Assembly: GCA_964575225.1 (NCBI GenBank)
Contig: CAZNQW010000099.1
Span: 1 to 13,685 of the forward strand
Source of the DNA: CAZNQW01 sp964575225
GTDB taxonomy: Bacteria; Chloroflexota; Anaerolineae; JAAYZQ01
DNA: 13,685 bases
Direction: 5' to 3'
Both the position numbers and the translations under genes were made by a program. Under the pieces are notes generated by a model, which saw only the letters and a list, made by a program, of their open reading frames with translations, ran no database searches and had not been told where the DNA came from. Shown in pieces: positions 7,023 through 13,640 of this stretch (positions are counted from its first letter, which is position 1; the number at the start of each line of letters is the position of its first letter).

Positions 7023-8273
7023 TCACCAATACCCGGTGCCACGGCAAATAGGACAGGTACGCCCCCCCCTCGTTACCCCTTGCCCGCGGCAATACAGGCA
7101 GGTCACTGCCGGGCGGTGGGTAGCAGCCCGATCGCTGCTGCCTATGAACGGGGAAGATGAGGAGGCACCGCGCGCTCCCGGCTCGCCGCGCCCCAAGACC
7201 GCCCGCACAAAAGTGGCCAAGGCAGTGCCCAGGATCTCGCCCAGGGTGGGACTCCAGCGCTTGACGGTGTCAAAGAAGCGGCTGCCAGTGGGTGCCAACC
7301 GACCCAATTCTATCTCGACCTGCTGAGCCGAGGGCCGGCGGTTGGGATCGGGGTCCAGGCAGCGTCCCACCAAGGCCACCAACGCGGGGCTCAGATCGGG
7401 CCGGACCTCCGACAGGGACTCGAACGTGGCAAAGGACCGCAACAGCTCCAGGTCCAACTCGGGGAAGGAGGAGAATCGGTCGCGCGGATCGCGCGCCGTG
7501 AGCAGGTGGTGCATCGTGGCGCCCAGGGCATAGATGTCGGAGCGGGGTGTGGGCTGAAGTTGCCACTGCTCCAGCGGTGTGTAGCCCGGCGTGCCCGCCG
7601 CCACAGTCTTGCCGCCGGCCATCATCACCCGCGCCCCCTTGCTTACCGCGGCGCGGGCCAGCCCAAAGTCCACCAGCCAGATCCGGTCTTCGGGATCCAG
7701 GATGATATTGGCCGGTTTGATGTCCCGGTGAATGACCGGCTGGGGGCCGCGACTGTGCAGATAGACCAGAGCGTTGGCCACATCGCGTGCACAGCGGATC
7801 ACCTCAGTTTCGGAAAGGGGGCGCTTGAGCCGCTCCAGCCTCCGTTCCAGGCTCTCCCCCTCGATATACTTCATGACCAGGAACTGATCCATCCCCTCGA
7901 CAAAGTAACCGTACACTTCGGGGATGCGGGGGTGCCCCGGTTGGTTGAGGCGCACCAGCACCTCAGCTTCGCGCTGGAAATCGGCCTCGGCCTTGCGGCG
8001 TTCGCTCTGGGTGGCAAAGAAGGGGCGCATCTGTTTGACCACACACAACCGGCCAAACAGCTCCATATCGCGGGCCAGGTACACAGCGCCCATGCCGCCC
8101 TGCCCCAATTGGCCGATGATCTGATAGCGCCCGCCCTGAAGCTGGGCACCCACCTCCAACGAACGGGTAACCGGGGCCGGGTCGAGTCCCGCGGCAGCCA
8201 GCCGCACCCCGCACTTGATGCAGAATCTCGCGTCTGCTTTGGTGGGCGCGCCACATTGAGGACAATTGGACAT
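7023..8273 (-). CDS. Ser/Thr protein kinase with zinc ribbon at both ends
   Basis: Predicted soluble Hanks-type Ser/Thr kinase of 416 residues. An N-terminal zinc ribbon (CPQC at 4-7, CIKC at 18-21) precedes the kinase domain at about 50-325. That domain shows the glycine loop GQGGMGAVY, Lys80, Glu102, HRDIKPAN (182-189) and DFG (202-204), so it should be active. The activation segment ends GTPGYTPLEQW, with Leu where relatives usually have Pro. After a Ser/Gly-rich linker the C-terminus carries two CxxCxGxG motifs (CLYCRGQG and CPICRGTG), like the DnaJ zinc module. No membrane helix is evident. ATG at 8273 overlaps the phosphatase TGA (TGATG) and has a GGAGGAGG site 4 bases upstream, so kinase and phosphatase are translationally coupled. 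Substrates are unknown; cluster neighbours are the natural candidates. Confidence 0.93.
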   Translation of the reverse strand: MSNCPQCGAPTKADARFCIKCGVRLAAAGLDPAPVTRSLEVGAQLQGGRYQIIGQLGQGGMGAVYLARDMELFGRLCVVKQMRPFFATQSERRKAEADFQREAEVLVRLNQPGHPRIPEVYGYFVEGMDQFLVMKYIEGESLERRLERLKRPLSETEVIRCARDVANALVYLHSRGPQPVIHRDIKPANIILDPEDRIWLVDFGLARAAVSKGARVMMAGGKTVAAGTPGYTPLEQWQLQPTPRSDIYALGATMHHLLTARDPRDRFSSFPELDLELLRSFATFESLSEVRPDLSPALVALVGRCLDPDPNRRPSAQQVEIELGRLAPTGSRFFDTVKRWSPTLGEILGTALATFVRAVLGRGEPGARGASSSSPFIGSSDRAATHRPAVTCLYCRGQGVTRGGRTCPICRGTGYW

Positions 8274-9115
8274 CAGGCCTCCTCCACGCGGACCAGCAGG
8301 ACTGTGATATTGTCCTCGCCGCCCGCCTCGTTGGCCGCATCTACCAGACGACGACAGGTGGCCTGGGGTGTGGCCCCATCCGCCAAAAGGGCGGTCAGCC
8401 GGTCTTCTGGATAGACCATATCCCACAACCCATCGGAACACAGGAGGAGCAGGTCATCAGGCATCAGGTCAACCGACGGAACCAGGTCCACCTGGACGCC
8501 GGGCTGGAGCCCCAGGCAACGGTACAGAACGCTGCGGTGGGGATGGTCGTGGGCCTCTTGAGCCGTAATACGCCCCTGACGCAGCAAGGCGCCGGGCACC
8601 GAGTGATCTTCGGTCAATTGCTGAAGGTCGCCCTCCCGCAAGAGATACGCCCGGCTATCGCCCACGTGGGCCACGGTGGCGCGGCGATCCTCGACCACGG
8701 CCAGAGTCAGGGTGGAGCCCATATCCCCGGCAGTGCCAGGGTGCTTGCGGGCATAGCCCAACAACACTTGGTTGGCCCGCTCAATGGCATGCTCCAACAT
8801 ACGGGCCAGATCGGTTTCTTCCAGACGCACGGTGACCCCGCTGCCCACCGAAGCCAGGGCTTCGGCATCCAAGCGGCGCGTGACCGACGAGTCTTGGGGA
8901 CGAAACAGAGGCGCCAGATCGCGCTTGAGGGTGTTGACGGCCCATTGGCTGGCCAGTTCGCCGCCCAAGTGGCCGCCCATGCCGTCGGCCACAACAAACA
9001 GGCCCATGGGTCCCTCGTCAGAAGACTGGACCACCCGGTAGTAGAACCGATCTTCGTTCAAAGCCCGTTCGCGACCAACGTCAGTCAGCCCGGCCACTGA
9101 GAGCCAGATTGTCAT
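8273..9115 (-). CDS. PP2C-family Ser/Thr protein phosphatase
   Basis: Metal-dependent phosphatase that removes phosphate from Ser/Thr, the expected counterpart of the neighbouring kinases. It has 280 residues, a lone catalytic domain. All usual motifs are present: RALNED (17-22), VADGMGGHLGGE with metal ligand Asp44, GSTLTLAVV (133-141), AHVGDSRAYLLREGDLQQLT, EDHS (169-172), CSDGLWD with Asp228, and GGEDNIT with Asp268. I chose ATG at 9115. A GTG at 9172 would add a low-complexity Ala/Gly stretch encoded by a strong hairpin and has no ribosome site. The 9115 start has a G8 run just upstream but no ideal ribosome site either, so the start is moderately certain. Its stop overlaps the kinase start. 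Confidence 0.94.
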   Translation of the reverse strand: MTIWLSVAGLTDVGRERALNEDRFYYRVVQSSDEGPMGLFVVADGMGGHLGGELASQWAVNTLKRDLAPLFRPQDSSVTRRLDAEALASVGSGVTVRLEETDLARMLEHAIERANQVLLGYARKHPGTAGDMGSTLTLAVVEDRRATVAHVGDSRAYLLREGDLQQLTEDHSVPGALLRQGRITAQEAHDHPHRSVLYRCLGLQPGVQVDLVPSVDLMPDDLLLLCSDGLWDMVYPEDRLTALLADGATPQATCRRLVDAANEAGGEDNITVLLVRVEEA

Positions 9116-9134
9116 ACCCCCCCCAGCATCCGCT

Positions 9135-9160
9135 GCTGCCGGCGCTTGTGCGCCGGCAGC
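9135..9160 (-). promoter_or_regulatory. 11-bp perfect hairpin upstream of the phosphatase
   Basis: GCTGCCGGCGC (9135-9145) and its exact complement (9150-9160) enclose a 4-base loop. It falls in the 126-base spacer between the LysM gene and the phosphatase, 19 bases before the chosen ATG. There is no U-run on either side, so it is unlikely to be a normal terminator; message processing or stability control is possible. The rest of the spacer shows no convincing promoter. Confidence 0.6.
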
Positions 9161-9241
9161 GCGGGGATTCACGCAAAACCGATTGCGACTGGGTCGCTCC
9201 TCATGTCTTGATACGTTGTTTCCTCGCAGATCAATCCCGAT

Positions 9242-10502
9242 CTACTGGGCCGGAATCCACAGCTTCCACCCAGGCCGGATAAAGTTGGGATTCTCGATGA
9301 CCTGGAAGGTGGGATCCTCTGCGGCTTTGGCGTTGGTGGCGTCGAAAATCAGCCGCCAAAGCTGCCCGTTATCGTAGAATCGCGCCGCCAGCGCGCTCAA
9401 CGAGTCTCCAGGCTGGACTACATACCCTTCGCCCTCACCCGATTCCTCCGGACTAACCGTCTCAGCAGTGCCAGGTGCCGGGGTCGACACGTCGATGGGC
9501 ACGCTCGCGCTCGCCAGTTCGGGTTGAGCCTGGCTGCGCGCCGTCAGTTCGTGGGTACCTGCTTCGGCTTGGTACGCCAGGGTCCAGGTGCCATCCTCGT
9601 CGACCAACGCAGTGCCTACCACCACACCATCAGCTACAACCTCGACCGTGGTGCCAGGCTCAGCCGTGCCCGTGAGCGTGACCACCCCTTGGGCCGAGAT
9701 CTGGGGTTCGGCCATCGTGGGCGCCACAGGTGCAGCCGCGACCTCAGGCTGCGGCACATTCAGGCTGAGGGCAGTCGATTCGTTCAGCATCTTGCCTGCT
9801 GCATCGACGGTGCGGGCCGTGAGGGCATAGNNNNNNNNNNNNNNNNNNNNNNNNNNNNNNNNNNNNNNNNNNNNNNNNNNNNNNNNNNNNNNNNNNNNNN
9901 NNNNNNNNNNNNNNNNNNNNNNNNNNNNNNTTGACGTCCCCGGCCCACAACTCAACCGTGGCCCCCGGCTCGCCCGTGCCCGACAGACTCAGTGTGCCAT
10001 CGGTCAGCTCGGGCACGTTGATCTCGGGCAGGGCCATCTCCACCTCGGGCTGGGGCACATTCAGGCTTAGGGAGGCCGATTCGTTCAGCATCTTGCCTGC
10101 TGCATCGACGGTGCGGGCCGTGAGGGCATAGTCGCCGGGGTCCAGCTCCCCTTCCCACGACCAGGTCCCGTCGGCACCCACCGGTACGCTCCCCAGTTTG
10201 ACGTCCCCGGCCCACAACTCAACCGTGGCCCCCGGCTCGCCCGTGCCCGACAAGTTCAGAGCACCGTCGGCGGTAAATTGCGGGGCGTTCAAAACAGGCA
10301 AAGCCCAGTCCATGGCCGTCGGCTGTGCCGTTGGCTCGGCTGTGGGCGCGGGCATCGTCGGCGCATCGGCAGCGGGCTGCTTTTCCGCGACCGTCCCATC
10401 CCGTCCCTGCAAGAGGAGAATAATGATGATAATCAACAAGCCGAGGGCGACGGCACCTTTGAACAGGTCATAGTTTTTCGTGCGTGACTCTTGGGAAATC
10501 AT
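9242..10502 (-). CDS. Membrane-anchored Ig-like repeat protein with C-terminal LysM (split by assembly gap)
   Basis: The ATG at 10502 (ribosome site AGAGG) gives a short cytoplasmic tail, one membrane helix at about 15-35 (FKGAVALGLLIIIIILLLQG) and a Pro/Thr-rich linker. Three bacterial Ig-like domains follow, each starting like SGTGEPGATVELWAGDV. The C-terminal LysM domain (YVVQPGDSLSALAARFYDNG, ending WKLWIPAQ) should bind peptidoglycan or a related glycan outside the membrane. The 100 Ns put the two halves in different frames; with a 66-base gap the gene is 1227 bases, an open frame of 408 residues. It starts 22 bases after the repeat-protein stop, so the two are probably co-transcribed. 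Function is unknown; it could tether the signalling cluster to the cell wall or act as a wall sensor, which is inference. Confidence 0.88.
9776..10252. repeat. Two copies of a 176-bp identical repeat (267-bp period) inside the LysM gene
   Basis: Bases 10077-10252 form one complete copy. The other survives only as its two ends, 9776-9830 and 9931-9985, each matching for exactly 55 bases before the first mismatch. The middle 66 bases of the second copy are hidden by Ns. The repeat encodes one 89-residue Ig-like unit per 267 bases. The third, most C-terminal Ig-like domain is clearly diverged. Confidence 0.9.
9831..9930. other. Scaffold gap of 100 N, true length probably 66 bp
   Basis: An arbitrary 100-N spacer inside the Ig repeat. 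The complete copy has 66 bases (10132-10197) between the same two flanks. A 66-base fill restores both the reading frame and an exact 267-bp period. Extra whole repeat units cannot be excluded. Confidence 0.95.
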
Positions 10503-10524
10503 GTTCGCTGGCCTCTTTTCCCCG

Positions 10525-12261
10525 TTACTTGTCCGGGTGCTGAGCCTTGCGACCGCCCACGAGCCGGTCCTGCAAGGCCTGGAATTCGTCCCAGGCACCA
10601 TCGGCAGCCAGTCGGGCCTGCTCCGTCCAGGTCGTTGGATCGGCCAACCGATAGTTTGGACCCGCGGCCTCGAGAATCGCCCTCAGGTGATCCGTGCTGG
10701 CAGCCGCCAACTGAGCAAAGGTGCGGATGCCATGGTCCTCCAGAAGCCGGGCGATCTTGGGCCCGATCCCTTCGATCCGCTTCAGATTGTCGCGTTCAAA
10801 CCCAAAGGCAGGCGCACCCGGCACAGCCGCAGCGCGATCGGGCCAATCCACCTGAGGGGCATCTGTGACCATGTCGGTCTTCAGGCCAGGCAGTTTGGCT
10901 TTCAGTTCCTCAAACGCCCCGTCAATGTCCAGATCGGGAAAGTCGACCTTGAGGCCGTCAATAGCCCCCTTCATGTCCAGGTTCGGGATCTTGGCCTTCA
11001 AGCGATCGATGGACCCATCCAGATCGATGTCAGGGAAGCGCGCCTTCAGGCCGCCCACAAAGCCCTCCAGGCCCCACTCAGGCTCTTGGACCTCCGGCAC
11101 CTCCAGGTCGATGTCCAGATCGGTGCCCCACAACGCCACCTCCGGCACCTCCAATTCGATGTCCAGGTCAGGGTCCGGCAACGCCACCTCCGGCGCCTCC
11201 AGGTCGATGTCCAGGTCGGCGTCGGGCAGCGCCACCTCTGGCGCCTCCAGGTCGATGTCCGACAGCTTTTCCGTCAAGCCGCCGAGGGCAGCACCTACCC
11301 CCAAATCGGGTAGCTTGGCCTTCAGTTCCTCAAACGCGCCGTCGATGTCCAGATCGGGAAAGTCGACCTTGAGGCCATCGATGGCCCCTTTTAGGTCCAG
11401 GTCCGGGACCTTGGCCTTCAAGCGATCGATGGACGCATCCAGATCGATGTCAGGGAAGCGGGCCTTCAGGCCGTCCACAAAGCCCTCCAGGCTCCACTCG
11501 GGCTCTTGGACCTCAGGCGCCTCCAAATCGATGTCCAGGTCGGCGTCGGACAACGTCACCTTGGGTGCCTTCAGGGCCGCGTCCAGGTCGGAGTCCGGCA
11601 ATGTTACTTCCGGCGCCTCCAGGTCGACGTCCAAGTCGGTGCCCCGCAACGCCACCTCCGGCGCCTCCAGGTCGATATCCGGCAGCTTTTCCGTCAAGCC
11701 GCCGAGGGCAGCACCTACCCCCAAATCGGGTAGCTTGGCCTTCAGTTCCTCAAACGCGCCGTCGATGTCCAGATCGGGAAAGTCGACCTTGAGGCCATCG
11801 ATGGCCCCTTTTAGGTCCAGGTCCGGGACCTTGGCCTTCAAGCGATCGATGGACGCATCCAGATCGATGTCAGGGAAGCGGGCCTTCAGGCCGTCCACAA
11901 AGCCCTCCAGGCTCCACTCGGGCTCTTGGACCTCAGGCGCCTCCAAATCAATGTCCAGGTCGGTGCCCCGCAGCGCCACCTCCGGCACCTCCAGGTCAAC
12001 CGCCAGCCCTCCCTCTTGAGGAGAGGCACTTGCTCTCTCGAAGGTGAGAGCTGTACCGGACGTCTGCTTATACCAGCTCTCCAGGTCTCGGTTCTCCGCT
12101 TCCAGGAGCCGGATTTGCGCCCGTGCTCGCTCCAGATTAATCTGACACGCCTCTTTCTCCTCCAACACCGCTTGCCACTTTCGACGCCAGTAGAAGAGGT
12201 CAATCAACCACTCTACAATCCAGCCAACCAGAACCCCGATAAAGAAACTGAGCCAATTCAC
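10525..12261 (-). CDS. Membrane-anchored acidic tandem-repeat protein with C-terminal helix-hairpin-helix domain
   Basis: I do not recognise a named family for the whole protein (578 residues). Residues 3-25 form a membrane helix (WLSFFIGVLVGWIVEWLIDLF), followed by a basic stop (YWRRKW) and a coiled coil at about 30-62. Residues about 89-460 hold three 140-residue units. Each mixes 16-residue helical sub-repeats (IDGLKVDFPDLDIDGA type) with short acidic strings (DLDIDLEAPEV type). A helix-hairpin-helix domain at about 490-570 (LKRIEGIGPKIARLLEDHGI, then TFAQLAAAS) matches a small domain common in Chloroflexota and Bacteroidota proteins. GTG at 12261 is set by AGGAG 7 bases upstream. With only one helix, the repeats are probably cytoplasmic, given the positive residues just after it. 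Its place between kinase and LysM genes suggests a scaffold or substrate for the kinases; this is inference. Confidence 0.85.
   Translation of the reverse strand: MNWLSFFIGVLVGWIVEWLIDLFYWRRKWQAVLEEKEACQINLERARAQIRLLEAENRDLESWYKQTSGTALTFERASASPQEGGLAVDLEVPEVALRGTDLDIDLEAPEVQEPEWSLEGFVDGLKARFPDIDLDASIDRLKAKVPDLDLKGAIDGLKVDFPDLDIDGAFEELKAKLPDLGVGAALGGLTEKLPDIDLEAPEVALRGTDLDVDLEAPEVTLPDSDLDAALKAPKVTLSDADLDIDLEAPEVQEPEWSLEGFVDGLKARFPDIDLDASIDRLKAKVPDLDLKGAIDGLKVDFPDLDIDGAFEELKAKLPDLGVGAALGGLTEKLSDIDLEAPEVALPDADLDIDLEAPEVALPDPDLDIELEVPEVALWGTDLDIDLEVPEVQEPEWGLEGFVGGLKARFPDIDLDGSIDRLKAKIPNLDMKGAIDGLKVDFPDLDIDGAFEELKAKLPGLKTDMVTDAPQVDWPDRAAAVPGAPAFGFERDNLKRIEGIGPKIARLLEDHGIRTFAQLAAASTDHLRAILEAAGPNYRLADPTTWTEQARLAADGAWDEFQALQDRLVGGRKAQHPDK
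10882..11999. repeat. Three tandem 420-bp units (140 residues each)
   Basis: The same landmarks recur at exactly 420-base steps, for example TTCAGTTCCTCAAACGC at 10901, 11321 and 11741. The two upstream units are identical over 267 bases (11263-11529 versus 11683-11949). The unit nearest the 3' end of the gene has many scattered differences. Length is kept exactly in frame. Confidence 0.95.
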
Positions 12262-12268
12262 GGTTTTT

Positions 12269-12273
12269 CTCCT
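12269..12273 (-). promoter_or_regulatory. Ribosome binding site fixing a GTG start
   Basis: Minus-strand AGGAG (within GAAAGGAGAAAAACC) lies 7 bases before the GTG at 12261. The reading frame stays open upstream to 12342, but no ribosome site is found there and the extra residues are not membrane-like. This site therefore decides the start of the repeat protein. The remaining spacer to 12431 shows only a weak promoter candidate. Confidence 0.8.
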
Positions 12274-12431
12274 TTCCCTGTTGAATATGGACTGCCCCGT
12301 CCAATGGCTACTGAGGCGCCTTGACGCACCCCGGGAAACCATGGATCAACCAAACATTCCCCTCGAAGGATACCCGTCGCACGTTACGAACTGTGTTACT
12401 AAAAACGATCGGCTCAGATGACAAATCCCGG

Positions 12432-13640
12432 TTAGCCAAAGAATCCACGGCGCTTGACCTGCATGCGGACATCCACCCGTTGGTCGGCTTTCCCATCGAT
12501 GTTCAGGCTCAGACTGGCCTCGGGCTTGAGCCCCTGGAGCTTGTACACCCGGCCCACCAGTTTGACCACCTGACGGTCTCCCGGACCCATCCCAAACGTT
12601 TCCGGTTTGACCTGCAACCAGCCAGGCGCGCCCTCGACGCGCACCCGCACCTTTTTGGATCCCTTGTTGGTCACTGTCAACCGGCCGGTCACCGTGTTCA
12701 ACGAACCGGACGATACCGCCCCCAGGTTGATCTGCCGCGGGTTCACATCCAGGGTCGACCCATTGCCCGCTCGTGTGGCCCCGCGTCCGGCCTTGCCTGC
12801 AACCTGCACCTGCACCGCCACTACCTCCGGCATACCACCCTCCGGTAGCAGGGTCACGGCCCCCAGATACGATGGACCGGGCGTCAAGGCGCTGCCCTCA
12901 ATCTCGACCTCCACCGGGCAGGCCTCCCCCGGCGGGCAGGCAAAGGTGCTTCCCACCCGAAGCCAAGGCTGGGTGCTCAGCATCTCGCCGCGCAGATAGC
13001 CCTTTCCTGTGTTGGCGATCTGAATCGTCGCCGGGGTAGTCCCGCCTGATGAGACATCCGAAAGCTGCAATCGCGGGGTGCGCAACGCCAGCTTCCCAGG
13101 GGGAAGGGCGCCAGGCGCCAACTTGCGCACAAAAGCATCCAGCGCGGCGTCGGGGTTGCCTGGCCACTGGCGCAACGCCACTTCGGCGGCCTGGGCCGCC
13201 ACCGGATCGTGCAACGTCCGGCTGAGCCAGGTGGCCAGGGTGCCATCCTGCAAGAGGCCAGCGGCATAGTGCCAATGTTTGATGGCCAAAGCCAGTAGCT
13301 CGTCGCGCTCATCGGCCTCGTCCCCATCGGGAAAAGGCAGGGTTCGCAGCGGGGCCGTCTGCCCTCCCAGGTAGGCCTCCAGCTGTTGGCGCCACTCGGC
13401 CGCCGTAGGTCGCTCGTCAATCGGCTCGGCCAGCGCCCGCTGCAAAAGGGCAGTCAAATCGACCGGCAGCGAGTCCAATTCGGGATATTGGAACGGATGG
13501 TCCCGGGGGTCGTCATCGGTGAGCAGATGGTAGGCAGTGGCCGCCAGCGAAAAGACGTCCGACCGGGATTCCGAGTGGCCGCGATACAGCTCGGGGGCCG
13601 CATAGCCCACTGTACCATACACGCTCGCTTTGGCCCCATC
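12432..13640 (-). CDS. Ser/Thr protein kinase with two C-terminal Ig-like domains, N-terminal half missing
   Basis: 402 residues remain. The fragment starts in the activation segment (DGAKASVYGTVGYAAPELYR, with the APE motif) and continues through SRSDVFSLAATAYHLLT and RPTAAEWRQQLE, the end of the kinase domain at about residue 90. The glycine loop, Lys, HRD and DFG lie off the contig, so activity cannot be judged. A helical region follows (about 105-175; HWHYAAGLLQDGTLATWLSR). Two Ig-like domains follow at about 180-285 and 295-395 (LQLSDVSSGGTTPATIQIAN and INLGAVSSGSLNTVTGRLTV). There is no membrane helix after the kinase, so the Ig-like domains are probably cytoplasmic and used for binding. 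The DDPRDHPFQYPELD stretch resembles the other kinase (RDPRDRFSSFPELD), so the two are related. Real coding sequence ends at 13640, where adapter begins. Confidence 0.9.
   Translation of the reverse strand, partial: DGAKASVYGTVGYAAPELYRGHSESRSDVFSLAATAYHLLTDDDPRDHPFQYPELDSLPVDLTALLQRALAEPIDERPTAAEWRQQLEAYLGGQTAPLRTLPFPDGDEADERDELLALAIKHWHYAAGLLQDGTLATWLSRTLHDPVAAQAAEVALRQWPGNPDAALDAFVRKLAPGALPPGKLALRTPRLQLSDVSSGGTTPATIQIANTGKGYLRGEMLSTQPWLRVGSTFACPPGEACPVEVEIEGSALTPGPSYLGAVTLLPEGGMPEVVAVQVQVAGKAGRGATRAGNGSTLDVNPRQINLGAVSSGSLNTVTGRLTVTNKGSKKVRVRVEGAPGWLQVKPETFGMGPGDRQVVKLVGRVYKLQGLKPEASLSLNIDGKADQRVDVRMQVKRRGFFG

Noticed and set aside
9744..10601. Two separate genes or a true frameshift at the N gap
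   Set aside because: The frame change comes only from the 100-N placeholder; a 66-base fill joins the two parts into one frame.
11263..11949. CRISPR-like array, because of regular repeats
   Set aside because: The period is 420 bases and the sequence is open reading frame throughout; there are no short repeats with unique spacers.
10865..12019. 384-residue Ser/Arg-rich plus-strand frame opposite the repeat protein
   Set aside because: Its repeats are only the complement of the acidic repeats on the minus strand. The minus-strand reading has a ribosome site, membrane helix and an HhH domain; this one has none.
12396..12424. Possible promoter TTGTCA-N17-TAGTAA just after the kinase stop, upstream of the repeat protein
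   Set aside because: The -10 matches only three of six consensus bases and it lies about 140 bases before the gene; too weak to list.
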